DNA of 64,000 nucleotides from Styela clava (GCF_964204865.1 NC_135257.1:10934151-10998150); one strand, 5' to 3'; numbered from the stretch's first letter, positions 1 to 14,100 are shown. Notes: generated from the sequence alone by a model not told the origin. Program-made: numbers and translations.

Positions 1-623
1 GGTTCGTCAAGAGTTATGTTATGCAGTGATGAGGGCTGGGCATTTCGAAACACTAATATGTCGAAACGGCGCTCTTTCGCCTTTGGAACGGATATTATGA
101 CGCTTTAGCAAATTCAAACTGAAATTCGTCCAGGCATCACGTTTTGACTTCACAAAAATAGCTTAATAAAAAATATTTCGTCACTTTGCACGAAATTATT
201 TTAGATGCGTATGACTTTGCTGGTTCACAACAATCTGTAGCATCGGGTGAAGTAGCAAATGTGATTCTCTGATACTAAACCCATAGTCCACATATAAGGG
301 GCTTTGTGGGCCCAACATTGTTTTCAGACATAAAGTTTTGTTTTTTTATTATTATCTTGGGGTCATTGACCATCATTTCTACATGGATGTGGAGTTTGCA
401 GCCTTAAGCATTTTTTTTACGTTTCGATATTTGTATTAGGGTTTTTTAAAAGTGGCTAGATGCTGTCGATAGATCTTGGCTCATATTAGTGAAATAAACT
501 ACCATTTATTGTACTAAAATTGAATTTCTGACATTGTAAGGAGATTCAATGTTACTATGTGTAATGTTACTATGTATTCAGAACTAACCCATGTAGTTAT
601 AAAACAATTGTTTTTAACAAAAA

Positions 624-733
624 GGTGCTCTCGAAGTATTCGTACCAAGATGGCGCAAAACCTAAACATTGTATGTGTACCAGGTTACGGTTCAGGATGT
701 GCGTCATCTTGGTACGAATACTTCCGGAGCGCC
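624..733. mobile_element. Small inverted-repeat element, GAAGTATnnGTACCAAGATG family, copy 1
   Basis: 110 bp. About 29-bp inverted arms: left GGTGCTCTCGAAGTATTCGT and right-end complement GGCGCTCCGGAAGTATTCGT, both continuing into ACCAAGATG. The centre includes a TAGGTTTTG-like / ACCAGGTTACGG segment. Non-coding. Confidence 0.75.
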
Positions 734-831
734 TTAAAATCCACTTAGAAAAAATTGCTCAACCATGTATACTGCACACACACCTGGGTATCATTATTAC
801 TTATCGATTTTAATCGGTAAGTATGTTGATA

Positions 832-880
832 GGTATTTGTCTGTCTGTATGTCTATTTGTCTGTTTGTTTGTCTGTTAGA
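832..880 (+). repeat. Degenerate TGTC tetranucleotide repeat
   Basis: Repeated TGTC/TGTT units (TTTGTCTGTCTGTATGTCTA and onward). The sequence after it looks like dispersed repeat but was not assigned. Confidence 0.6.
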
Positions 881-1574
881 TGCACGCGATATCTCACGAA
901 AGCAAGATTGAATTTGCTCCAGATTTTGCATGTGCATTCATCTTATCTCAGACCAGAATCCTATTAATTTTGGGCAAATTATGTCGTAAAATTAGCAAGT
1001 TATTAATTAATTAGTGATGGGACACAAGGTGTCACTATGGAGTAAGAGCGCTGTTTTGGGGAATCACCTAACTTTCGATCGATAAGTCTTCGGTCTCTGA
1101 CCGATATTCTCGTTTATGTCATTGACATTAAATCTAAACAATAAAAAAAACTTTATGTCTCAAAACGAGCTTCGGTCACGATTCTGCCTGACTATTACAT
1201 AGTGGCGTGATAATAATACCTATGTGTTATTTTAATATGTCGTAGCTTGCCCTAACTCCCGTAAAAAAGTTTTCTGTACTGTAGGCCATTCTGCTATAGA
1301 AATAAGGTTAGACTAAACAGGCAAACACGTAGAAAAAGTCTTGCAAAACAGTAGGAAATAATACAAAGCTTTAGGTTAAATATTGTCAAAAGAACGCGAA
1401 GAAGTCTGGAATGGACTCCGTTTGCCACCAAGAGAGTATATAACACGTGACCTATTTTGTGAAAAATCTGCAGGTTGAGGAAAAATTAAATTACACAATA
1501 TTCACTTTGCCGCTTATTTTATTGATAAGTATAGAAAGTAAGGCAGGCGGTCGCGAGTAATGTGTAAACTACCA

Positions 1575-1606
1575 AAGGGGGGCGAGAGTCAAAAAAGGTT
1601 GGGAAC
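1575..1606 (-). mobile_element. hAT-type terminus remnant
   Basis: GGGGGGCGAGAGTC followed by AAAAAAGGTTGGGAACCAAT resembles the complement of the CAGTGGTTCCCAACC end. Isolated and diverged. Confidence 0.35.
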
Positions 1607-2002
1607 CAATGCCCTAGTGTTTTTGAATGGAAATACCTATTTATAACTGCATGACATTCAAGTAGGGCAATAGTGTAAAGTGGCTACCTGTACCTTCAAT
1701 TAGACCGAGAAATTGTGACATTATCATTACGTATAACAATCACACTTCTGAAACAATTTAACAATTAGAATCATTGATTGTGTCTCGTTAAAAATTTAGT
1801 ACACCCCCGCGTGTTGGGAAGTATAGGCAGGCTACTAGTCAGATCAAAAATTTGTTGAATCCGGTTGGAAAGTAGCAAATACGACTATGATTACATTAAG
1901 TATGGTTTCATTGAAGCAGTAAATGACTTTGAGCCAAAAGCACAATGTGTTAAGTGTCAATACTACATTGCGCGTGAGCTTGTCTCCTATCAAGCCTCGA
2001 CT

Positions 2003-2775
2003 TGACCTGATAATATCCAACATGTAGATTCAAGTTTTGCATTAATAGTAAATTGCATGTGTATACATTTCTTCTTTTCTCGTATATTAACATTTCATTG
2101 TGGGTCGCAAAGAAAAAAATGGCAATAAACGTGGATCGCGAACTGAAAAAGGTTTTGAAACACTGCACAAAATTGCTTGATATACGCACACAGCGCCAGA
2201 GAGTCAAATCTGGCAGATGAGAAAAAATGTGGCTGATAATAAACTGAGTGCATCATGCGATATAAATCATTAAAAAAAAAAAAAAACTAGACTTCGACCA
2301 AGACTAAACAATTAATTTTGAATATAAAATAATTTCAATCGAAAGATTGCGAATTGAGAGAAACTTTCAAATTAGGTCGACAAATTAAATTGATCTGATA
2401 ATATCCAACATGTAGGTTCAAGTTTTGCATTAATAGTAAATTGCATGTGTATACATTTTCACTTCTCTCATATATTAACATTTCATTGTGGGTCGCAAAG
2501 AAAAAAATGGCAATAAACGTGGATCGTGAACTGAAAAAGGTTATGAAACACTGCACAAAATTGCTTGATATACGCACACAGCGCCAGAGAGTCAAATCTG
2601 GCAGATGAGAAAAAATGTGACTAATAATAAACTGAGTGCATCATGCGATATAAATCATTCAAAAAAAAAAACTAGACTTCGGCCAAGACCAAACAATTAA
2701 TTTTGGATATAAAATAATTTCAATCGAAAGATTGCGAATTGGGAGAAACTTTCAAATTAGGTCGACAAATTAAAT
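2003..2775. repeat. Tandem duplication, period 388 bp (2003-2390 and 2391-2775)
   Basis: Two adjacent units beginning TGAYCTGATAATATCCAACA and ending GTCGACAAATTAAAT, with few differences. Each contains a GGTCGCAAAG...AAAAAGGTT...AAACACTG stretch resembling degenerate hAT termini. Two near-identical minus-strand open frames are a by-product of the duplication, not genes. Confidence 0.85.
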
Positions 2776-5080
2776 AAAAATGTGATTCAGAATCGGGATA
2801 TTCTCAGTTACATAAATATGGACACGTACATCTAATGATGGATGTGGAATTAGCTACCAAGTTAGGTACATTAGTATACGTAAAAGTCTTGTAACCACCG
2901 TGTTCCTAATTCAGTGATCTATGCCCGAATCTTAACATTTGCCGGCGGCAATAACAATTTTAAGCTCAAAACAATATAATCGTAATAAGATGAGTCATTG
3001 TATTAAATTACCCGATGATGTCTTGTCTATTTTCGAGTCAAGACGTCTCGCACCTATCGAGTATGTTCAACTCTATCCAATTTGAACACACTGGCTGTAT
3101 CATGAAGTGAGCCAGCATCTTATTATTTATCTCCTATGACAAGACAAGACTCATGCTAAATGCCATAGTATACATAAAGAACGATTATTTGTCGTTGCAA
3201 AATTATGGCATAATAATCTATATAGTCTTGTTCACAAATTGTTTCGAACAGATAATGATTCAATAACAATAAGAGAAACACGCTGTAGGACAAGCTGTAG
3301 CTGCATAAGATTGAGTAGCCTGTCTTGATTTCAGTTCTCAGGGTTGGTCGACTTCGAGACGAAACGAAAAAATGTTTAAATACAGCGACCCAAATCTTAA
3401 GAAATCTAGTCTGGGTCAAACGTAATTCCCCCTTTCGCATTTTAGAGCTTCAAAATAACTATCAAAAGCCAGAAATCAAATAATATGAGGATGCAACGAA
3501 AAAATGTTGTAGAAAAAGATAATGAAACATAACGACAAGTTGTTTGCCTGGCAGCTTGCTTTGTGAAACACAAAGTATATGAAAAGAAGGTTGAAATATT
3601 ACATTTTTTCAGTCAGTTACTATTATTGGTTTAATCATACCAATTGCACAAAGACTGGTCATTGCCATTGGTCATCAGTAAGATGCAATGCGCCTACAAC
3701 TTGCAATATTAATTTCATTTTCATCTCAATCTTATTTAATATATATAAAAATAGGTTCGATTTATGAGATGAAACAAGGCAACCTCATAACTAAATGAGT
3801 TTCATTAGGCCACCATGATCAATGTAGGCTACGTTATTTGTGGAAGGCAAATAGCAAATAGAGGGCCATTCTCCTTGAAATCGTTCAATTCGTGGTAAAA
3901 TAGGGAGGTATTTTGAAATAAAGTTAATTTGATAAACCCAAATTTCATTAACTTGACATAATTAATTGAATTAAGTTAATTAACACAAGGAAAGCACGTT
4001 GAAATTATTTAAATTACGTCAATTTATACACGATTCAGACGAATGTAAGTATTTTTAAATGGTTTATTTATAAAATATAACCATATTATAATAGTGTCGT
4101 TAGAAAAGGTACAAATATTTACCTAGCTGCACCAAGGCAGGCATGGCACGGTTTGGCAACATTTATCTGATCAATCCGATCTAAATTTCATGTTTTATGT
4201 TGTCTGTCGAACCGGGGATGCTTGATTTACCGAAATTTTGATTTATCCAAAGATCAATTACAAAAACACTACGTCTGCATTCTGCAATTAGGCTGGCGAT
4301 ATACGCTTCAGGCGATAGTGAACGTACCAGGAACGCCTGTTTTAATAGCATCAACGATATTGCTCAGTCATATTTTTAGACAATTTATTGACGTTGTTCA
4401 CGATTGATGTCTGTATTTGTCGTTGAAGTTATGCGAATAAAACGATAGGACATTTGTAATCAGATAGGTCATCAGAAAATATTAAGTATTCAACATATTA
4501 AGTGAAAAACATTTGTAATCGCATTTGCATCATCTTAGTCGTTTTATAAACTGTTCCACTAATTTTATTCGCAAAAATGTCAGGCTAAAATGTAGAGTCA
4601 TTTTACATATTCATATCGAGAGGGACAGAAGTGTCCTAGTTGTATATGTGTAGACAGTAAAATATTTTAGATTATTATTTAAGATTTTTCTGGTTTGCCA
4701 GCACTATTATTACAATCAAATAATATAAACTGTAAAAAACTATAACACTCCCGAAAACTAATCTTTTTGTGGGAGCATAGTTGCTGTTTGGTTTCTTTGT
4801 ATGAAATGAAGAAAAAATTTTTTTTTCATAACAGTGATGCCTTTTGGTAGGAAAGAACGATGGTGATTAGGAAAAATGATATTCTATTGGCAAGATCAAT
4901 TGATAGGACAAATGAATAACATAAAAACTTAAAACTCAGTCAGAGAATTAAACTGTCAGGGCTGGGTATTCATAATCGTCATAAGTAGGAAGCAAAACTA
5001 TTCCAGAATGCTTCATTCCCCGAATTTAACATTATACATTTATTAATAATTATTATACCGATTATAGATATAATTCAATT

Positions 5081-5092
5081 CTCATATATATA
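5081..5092 (+). promoter_or_regulatory. Possible TATA-like element upstream of the protease gene
   Basis: A CTCATATATATA-type run lies about 40 bases before the start codon. That spacing leaves almost no 5' UTR, so it could equally be ordinary AT-rich DNA. Confidence 0.2.
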
Positions 5093-5126
5093 TTTGGAGC
5101 AAAAAGAACGAGGCTGGCGAGAAACT

Positions 5127-5184
5127 ATGCTTTGGACATCAGTTTTGGTTTTTCTCGCATTTGCAGGGATGTCATATCAGCAAG
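5127..5184 (+). CDS. Exon 1: signal peptide of the ShK/TSP1 protease
   Basis: Encodes M-L-W-T-S-V-L-V-F-L-A-F-A-G and a few more residues, a typical hydrophobic secretory leader. The donor is CAAG|GTAAGT. The exon ends in phase 1, which matches all downstream module exons. Confidence 0.8.
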
Positions 5185-8100
5185 GTAAGTACAATTTACA
5201 ACGTACTAGTGTTGAATATAAATATATGCAATGGTGTAACATGAAACATCTGGAAAGGAATTGTTCCAACAACAGAAACGTTAGCCGTAACAAAATTTCA
5301 TCAAAGCGACCCATTGGTCCATTTCGTTCCCAATATTCATCGTATATATATTCAATCAATAAATAATTAGAATGACTTGTAAGTAGTTCTGCAAAAGTTT
5401 GGTACTTCTTTAGAAGAGAGGGAATCGCTGATTTAAATATATAAACATGATCAATATAAAAGGTAACAAATAATGCTTCTAAGAAGCATTCTTATTACTC
5501 TGTTCTACTGCAAGGTATTCCACAATTGAACATCATAATATTATTTTTTTTAATAGGATGCACAGATTCTCATGCTAATTGTGGCTTCTTTGCTCAATCT
5601 TGTAATACGGCAAATATAAAACTTTTATGTCGTAAAACTTGTGGACAATGTAGTAGTGGACCTACAGGTAAATATATATTAAAATAATGTGGTATATAAT
5701 TCTGTTATCCATGACTCACGCATGTGTGTTTCTTCACTAAATATCACACTGTGACAAATTTCCCATTTAGGCCTATAATATATTTCTACATTGTCCTTTT
5801 TTGTTCAAGATACGGGACTACTAACTTGTAGTTTGGCTTGTAAAAGAAAATATGTTATTTTAGAAAATGTTCAAAATGCACCTAAAATGCCAAATAGAAA
5901 TAGCTATTGTGAACGTCTGCCATAAATTAATTGCTGTTCATAAACAGATCCCCGAATTATTTCGGGCTAACTTCTACATGCCTTCGCTCTTTCTCGTAAA
6001 CTTATCAATTAAATCCACGCGTTTATGTTTGACTACGTCTGTACTACAAATCAATGACTTGAAATGACGATGTAAAATGACACTGTTTGTTCTATTTCAA
6101 TTCCTCCTTCAGGTTACCCATTTTTCGGAATCATTTTTACTTTAAGTTGATAATGTTATCAAATATTTCATTCTGATTCTTAGGCTGCGGACCAGATACG
6201 CAAACGTGGTGTGGTTCAATCGCCAAAAGTAACTGTGGAAATGCTTTTATGAAGTCCGCTTGCCCAACACGCTGTTGCGAAGACCAAGGCGGAGGTAATT
6301 TACTTTATTCCTAAAGCACATACAATATCTCAAATTATACATACAAAGCACTTATATATATATACATAAAACAACAATCTAGGTTGACTACTAGGTATTT
6401 TACCAGACGACAGAAACATGAAACATTTTTTTTAAAGCATAGGATAACTTGTAAATATCTTCGAAATTATTTACCGTATTTTCCGGCGAATAATTCGCTA
6501 TTCTAGACCCAAATTTTTGGCCTGCTTTTGGAGGGGTTGTCTTATTAGGCCAGTATGATAATTTTTATCGTTCGGGGTCACCTATTTATTCAATTCGGAC
6601 CATAAACTACCTTCAGCGATAGCATCCCCTATAACGTCCTCATCAGGTCAGTTTAAATAAATCGGCGTTCTCGCGCTGTGAATCTGGAATTTTAATGCTG
6701 TGATTATCATATTTGAAGTTGCCGCATTTTTGTGTGCATCACGAGTGAAAGGCTTTTACCGATACACCTGGGATTGCAATTTGTGAAAATCTTCAACTGT
6801 TTTTGTCAGCGTGATGTCCTATTTAAGCCTCAAACATCTTTCATTTCAGCATTTATTCTCCCTAAGTCACAAATTTGCGAGGACAACTTTTTTGCTCTCA
6901 AGCAACCATGGCACTTGTGTTGTGAGATATGAGTTATCACATAATCATGTGTGACAAGATAAATAAAGGAGTGAATACGTGACCCAAATTTTCTTGATTG
7001 AAGAGCGGCACTATAAAATACTAAAAACAAAACGGAAACGACATTTAAGTTTTATTTTAGGATGTCCCCCGACAGATTAAAGATGATTTTTGGACATTGC
7101 AAATCACAAAAACATTTTGTGTTCTACAATTATCTCACAATATTATGTCCGCAGATTGCCGGGTTATTTTAGATCGGTGATGTTCTCATATGGTGGACGC
7201 AATTTACGATGAACACAACTAGATTGAAATTAGAAGACAGTTTGAAATCTAGAACCCCATTTTTTCAGGGTTAAAAAAGGAGCCTCGTCTTATTTACCGG
7301 GTAGACTTTTTCGCTGGGAAATACTGTAGTTAAAACCTATCTTAAAATTGAAAATCAGTAATGTTAATAATGTCTTGGTTATATGTTAAGTTCTACACCC
7401 AAGCTATTATAGAATAAGGGTTCAACTGAATACGCTTACACTTCTTTATTACACCAGCATAACACACAACATAAGATGTTTACAGCAACAGAACATACTA
7501 GCGAGTGACGCAACTGCGACACGTTAGCACAAGACAGATAGCACAATCAATTATTAGGGACGTTACTCGACAAGGCATTATTAGCCATCATCAACATCCC
7601 TCTTCGTTTAAGATAAATTTCATAAATTATTTTCAAATTCAGAATAGGAAATATTCACCTTTAACTATTACGCAATTCATGACCACCACAATTAAGACGC
7701 ATAAATGAGCAATAATATTTAACACTCAAAATCAAGTTATAGTCACTACTGAGTCACATAGTCTTTCATCCAAATAGGAGGTTTACGATTTCGACGAGGT
7801 CTGGTTGGAACATCATTCGAAATCAGAGGTCGAGAATTGTCATTGGCAACCGGAAGGTTGTTCGGCTTATAGTCAGACAAGAATGGAATACTTGGTTCAT
7901 ATTTTTCGATATTACAACTTTCATCAGGACGGATATGAACACGATTTCGTCTGTATGTAACACCATTCTTCGATTTGACAATGTAAGATCGTGTAGCAAT
8001 TCGTTTCACAATAGTTCCTCTATTCCATCCCTTCCGTTCTGGATGTTGAAAATATACAGCTTTGCCCAAATTAAGTTCTCGCATTGGTCTTGTAGATTTG

Positions 8101-11100
8101 TCATAACTCTTCTTCACGCTGTGCTTTCGACGCAGGCGTTTCGAGTCACAATTTTCGTTTGGTTTCGTAATTGTAGGTATAATCGATCTGGTTGATCGAC
8201 CAAATAGCATCTTTGACGGACTGCTGTTCAAATCTTGACGCGGCGTATTTCTTATTTCTAGAAGAGCTAGAAATTGATCTTCATTCGTGTTTGCAGTCCT
8301 TTTCAGCATATTCTTGAAAATTTTCACGGACGATTCAGCTTTTCCATTCGCTTGTTGATGTCCAGGTGAAGAGGTAACATGCTGAATTCTCCAATCTCTC
8401 ATGAATTTCTCGAATTCCGACGAGTTGAGATTTCTCCCACAATCTGAGATTAACATCTTTGGAATACCATGTCGAGCAAAATGGCGTTTCAGACATATGA
8501 TGATTTGATTCGTAGTTGTCGTCGTCATCACATCAACTTCGAAGAAACTTGAAAAATAATCAACCGTGATTAGATAATTTTTCCCTTTATACTCACATAA
8601 ATCAATTCCAACTTTTTCCCAAGGAACACTTCCTTCGTTGTGTTGCAATAATGGTTCTTTCTGATTATTTGGTTTCGTCTGCTGACAAGAAAAACAATTG
8701 TTAGCAATTTGCTCAATCTCTTTGGACATACCAATCCAAAAAACAGTTTCACGAGCACGGCGCATCATACTTGCATAACCTAAATGAGAAAAATGAAGTT
8801 GTTGCTTTATTTCGTTACGCATAGATTTTGGGATCCATATCCGTTCACCCTTCAAAATAATATCATCTTGATAACTCAATGTATCTTTTATTGAAAAATA
8901 TGGTTTTACACAGTCAGGTAAGTCATACTAATGCTCGGGCCATCCATGTTTTATATATCTCAGCAACTTCATCGATTCATCATCTTTCATCATAGCTTGC
9001 TTTACATCTTCAATTCTTTCATCTGGAATTTGCTCTAAAGCGTCTACTTTCAAAATATGTGGAAAATGTTTGGAATTTTCGATAAAATTTCTGCTGAGGG
9101 TATCAGCAATTAATAAGGATTTTCCAGGCATATATTTGAATTGGATATTATATCTGTTCAATCGCATCATAAGAGTTTGTAAACGTCTGGGCGCTTGACT
9201 TAATGGTTTGCTCAAAATTGTTTCAAGAGGTTTATGATCGTTGTGAATTATAACTTTGCGACCATAGGTATATTGATTAAATCGTTCAAGTCCAAATACA
9301 ACAGATAAAGTTTCTTTTTCAATCTGAGCCCAATTTCTTTCAGATTTTGACAAACCACGGGATGCATATTCGATAGGCTTCTCATTCTGCATTAAAACAG
9401 CACCAAGACCATCTTTGCTGCTATCAACTTGTAGAACTAGGTCAAGGTTAGGGTCGTAATAAGCTAATACGGGCGATTTCGTAATTTTACGTTTGACCAA
9501 TTGAAAAGCTTTCTCACACTTTTCGTTCCATAGCCATTTTACATTCTTTCTAGTGAGATTTCGAATTGGCTCTAGATCACTGGCAAGATTAGGCAAAAAT
9601 CTGGATAAATATTGAATCATGCCACAAAATCGTTTCACATCACTGACATCTTTTAACGATGACATTTTCACTATGGCCTCTGTCTTAGCAGGATCTGGCT
9701 CTATCCCACTTGTTGTAATCTTATGGCCCATAAAAGTTATTTCTTCTTTCATAATTCTTGCTTTGGTATCATTTAATTTAATGTTTTTAGTTCGGCACCT
9801 GATTTGGAGATTTCTTGTGTTCTCTCTCAAATCCGCTTCCGCTTCAGATTTCGTGTCTCCACATCCAATTACTATGATGTCATCTGCAATCGTTATAACA
9901 CCTTTCAATCTGAACAATGCTTCATTTAAACGTTTCTGAAATATTTCGCTGCTCACATTCAAACCAAATGGGAGTCTAGCCCATCTGTAACGAGAAAAAG
10001 GTGTGATCATTGTCGTTAACTTACTCGATTCTTCATCTAATATTACGTGCCAATATGCTTCTTTTACATCAAACTTGGTAAACACTTTTGCATTGCGTAG
10101 CTTATGCAATACATCATCAAGAACAGGTAATCTGTAGTGTTCTCGTTTCAACGCGGCATTTAAAGGTTGAGGGTCAATACATATTCGAAGCTTTTTGTTA
10201 GGTTTCTCAGTCACAGCCATTTGACTAACCCAATCGGTAGGTTCATCCACCGGTATTAAGATTCCCCTTTTCACGAGGTTATCTAATTCTGATTTAACTC
10301 TTTCTTGGAGAGCTATTGGGATTTTTCTACAAGGTAAAACTCTAGGTTGAAAATCGGGATCAACTTTTAATTTCGCTATTCCCAAGTTTCCCAAAGTTTG
10401 CGGTAGGTCAACATTTGCAATAAATTTATCGCTGTTTATTGTAATCAAACCCATTTCTTGTATTGTCATTAACCCCAAAAGACAGTTGAAATTATCTTTG
10501 ACAACAGTAAATCTTACCTCTGCGACTTCATCATTTCGAGGATTTTTTACCTTTAAAATTGCCTCACCAAGTGGTTTCATTTTCGTTTTATTCCACATCA
10601 CAAGATTGTCAGTAGTTGGTCTAATTTGGTCTTTCCGCACATATTTCTCGCATATTGTGTTGACATCTGCAGCACTATCAATTTGAAATCTGACTTCATA
10701 ATTGTTGACTTCCATCAGAGCAGTAATTCTTGAACTGTTGACGTTATTTATATTCTGGACACGCTGGTGACCTTCTTCAAGCGTTTCTTCATTTTGGTCA
10801 TGTTTCTTCATTTGTCGAACATAGCTTGCGTTTCTACACTTCACTCGGAAATGATTTCTACCATTGCACGAATGACAAGTTTTTCCGTAGGCAGGACAAA
10901 AGGATATCCCGAAGTCGTGTCTGCGTCCACAAAATTTGCATTTTTGGTATGCATTTGGAATACGCTTGTTTTTCGGAGCTCCGTTTGTATTTCGGTATTG
11001 TCTATTTTCAGTCGACAAAATTCGTTGCTCGCTTTCCGAAGTTGCACGGATCTCCGTCGCTTGCTTTTCTGACATTTCATATGTTTGGCAAATCTTTATG

Positions 11101-14100
11101 GCTTTTGACATATTGAGATCAGTCTCCCGCAGCAGAATTTCTTGTAATTTACCGCTTACAGAAAATACGATTTTATCTCTGATCATTCGGTCTTTGTTTT
11201 CGAAATTACAGGAATCGGCTTTACTACGGAGTTCAACGAGAAATGTATCAAAATTGTCTTTGTACTGTATATTGAAAAAGCGAAAAGTCTCCATTACCTC
11301 ATTCATCCGAGGATTACAGTGTTCAGCCATTTTCTGTAGTAGAACTTTAGGGTCATTTTCGTCTTCTGTCTCACTGTATACAAAGTGTTCGGCAGCTTCA
11401 ATCATTTGAGCACCTGCGCAATATAAGATTATTGCCTTCTGTTCTTCCTTTGACTTGCTAGTAGAACCGCTGGCTAGCATGAAAATATCAATCTGTCTCT
11501 TCCATTTCTTAAATGTTTCTGATAAATTTTCATCATGCAGATCAAGAGTCGACGGTAAGCGAATTTCAGATACCGCTGCCACCATGTTAATAATGTCTTG
11601 GTTATATGTTAAGTTCTACACCCAAGCTATTATAGAATAAGGGTTCAACTGAATACGCTTACTCTTCTTTATTACACCAGCATAACACACAACATAAGAT
11701 GTTTACAGCAACAGAACATACTAGCGAGTGACGCAACTGCGACACGTTAGCACAAGACAGATAGCACAATCAATTATTAGGGACGTTACTCGACAAGGCA
11801 TTATTAGCCATCATCAACAAGTAATTCATTTTATCACCCATATTTTAACAGATCGATGGCCCAAATATACCTAATCAATACCATTTTTCACATAATACAC
11901 ATTGAATAAGTTTTGTGCAAAATGCTTTCATTAACAAAATCAATTGTTATTTAAATTGTTTCATTTTCCATCTGTGATACGCACTACGCAAATAGTGACT
12001 GAAAGCGAATGTTCGTTCACAATGTTCTTGTTGCTCAACGGACTGCCACAATTGGACTCATTTAAAAATATTCATATGTAGGCTCGAATTAACTCGAATC
12101 GTTGCAGACCTATAACAACAATAATATTTTTCTGATATTAATATTCGAATACAAATTTTCTCAAAATTCCACGATAAAAATTATGTCAGCTACTATCGAA
12201 ATTTATATGTTAACTGTTTGACTACTAACGTGTTTCCCTGAAAATAAGACTGAGTCGTATTTCAATTTTCTTCCGAAAATACCACCAGGGCTTATTTTTG
12301 GAAATGTCTTATATTTTCATTTAAAAAAAACAAAATTACAAAGCAGAGAATTACGAGATTTTCAAATATACAAAATATAAAAACCGATATCCATTTACTT
12401 ATAAATAACTCGTTTTTGTTCAAAATAACTGCAAAACATAGATTATCAACCTATTAAAACGAGTATGAGAGATTCCTTTCTATTGACTAGGTCAAAAAAA
12501 TATTTCGCGTTATTGACCAGGTCTTATTTTAAAGGAAGGACTTATATTAAAATCAGTTTTAAAATACAGGCTGGATCCTTTTTTCGGGAAAACACAGTAG
12601 CAGTATTAATGATTTATTAATATTTTTGTTATTTTTATAAAAGAATCTTGTGAGAAAGATGCCGCGCAATGGTGCCCCGGATATAAGGATGAATGCGAAA
12701 GGGATACTTACGTGAGAGATAATTGCAAGACCACCTGCTGTAAAAATGGAGGAGGCAATGGTGGCTGGGGTGTCACACGTAAGAAAAATAAAGTATTATA
12801 TCAACTGTATCAGTATCATATCAATTGTAAAAAAAACATATTCACCAATGAGTAATCTAACATCTTTCTGAAGATGCTGTTAATACTACTAAAATTGTTG
12901 AATTACCCCCAAAGGCATCACGACGAAGGCGTTACAGCGAAAACAGTTCAGACTGTATGGTGCTTCTGCGCGAGGTTTGTCTCAGGGCTCCTTGGTCCAG
13001 GAATGTGCCTATCCCTGTTGAAAACCAGATATATCATCTGATGAATTTTTTTATTCTTATCCTGGTAATGTTTGCTTGTGGCTACCCCACAGTAAACGTA
13101 TGAATACAACTTAAGAATACAAAATTGTCACAATGCAAGTAGACGTTTTTAGACAAGGTCAGCATAGCCTCAGGGTGGCGCTGTAAAGCAATAATTCGCG
13201 TTCGCCATGTTTTGGATTTTGGAATCAGGGAATTCCCCTGTATGATATTTTGATTCAAAGCTGATATGGAGGACTTATGGTATTTGTTTAGTTTAGAAAC
13301 TTTAGATTCAGAATGTTAGAAGAATTAGAAGTATAAGTTTATTTCGACTCCATAATCAGCATAACAATAAAATGATGGTTGAAAACAAATAAATAATAAC
13401 CGATTATGAAATCAGGAGAGCAAACAAAACCTCAGATTCGGTGAGGCGGGGTCAGGGGGTCGGCAACCTTTCAACAGGTATATATACCTAACATTTCGAA
13501 AACAACTGACCACCGCCCTCAAAATACTCAATTGTTTATTAGGGAAAAGCCAATTAAGTGAAATGCCCAAGCGGAAAGGTGTTGCAGAGCACCACATCCC
13601 AGCGCCACATATACCATATCTCTTTATCTGCCTTGAAACAATTTGTCTCAGAGAAAATGTGCCTTCTTCATTTCAATTCGACTTCAGATTTGTTGACTAT
13701 CAATATGATGGAATTTTTTTACAAGCCATTGTTTCACAGATCTTTAAACATTTTGATACCCAAAGTATGTCGCCACATTTTTCATCCACTTCAAATATTT
13801 CATCAGTTTCTCACTGTCATTCATCATGGGGCATTTCATAAAATGTGCTAACAAAATCAAGAAATATTTTAGATGCAATGGAAAGTAATTTTTTCGTTAA
13901 AAACGAAAGTTTATTTTAAGAAGCATTATAAAAGAGTTCAAATGAGCTAGAATGGCTTCTATTTGACATTGCAGAGTTTTAAGTAGAATAACCTATATAA
14001 AAAGAGGAAGAACAAAGAAAAACAAACATAAAAAACTATTGCAGGGAAAATAATTTTTCCAAAATTGTGAAAATTGCCAATGAATCATAAATAACAGTCA

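Larger units (their letters stand above)
1..5080. other. Intergenic DNA left of the protease gene
   Basis: Apart from the listed repeats (624-733, 832-880, 1575-1606, 2003-2775) I see no coding exon or RNA gene. Short open frames here have no recognisable domains or splice context. Confidence 0.6.
7362..11819 (-). mobile_element. Ty3/Gypsy LTR retrotransposon, near-complete, in intron 3 of the protease gene
   Basis: The element is 4458 bp, in antisense orientation to the host gene. 235-bp direct repeats (7362-7596 and 11585-11819) begin TG and end CA and differ at one position (about 7444 vs 11667). The 5-bp target duplication AGTAA lies at 7357-7361 and 11820-11824. Between the LTRs is one coding frame: Gag zinc knuckle, aspartic protease, RT, RNase H, then integrase. 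The domain order RT-RH-IN places it in Ty3/Gypsy. Short LTRs and a single fused frame resemble the Mag-like/Cigr type known from ascidians (recalled, not checked). No envelope gene is present. LTR near-identity means a recent insertion. One in-frame stop interrupts the polyprotein. Confidence 0.95.

Noticed and set aside
1950..2595. Two similar minus-strand frames of 85 and 86 codons
   Set aside because: Their similarity is explained by the 388-bp tandem DNA duplication, and neither shows a domain.
2003..2775. CRISPR-like repetition
   Set aside because: Only two long units without spacers, in an intron-bearing eukaryotic sequence.
5094..5366. Longer 90-codon frame over the first protease exon
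   Set aside because: It starts at TTG, not ATG, and reads through a strong donor into the intron. The ATG at 5127 gives the signal peptide.
9619..11409. Plus-strand open frames of up to 157 codons
   Set aside because: They are antisense shadows of the retrotransposon Gag-Pol frame.
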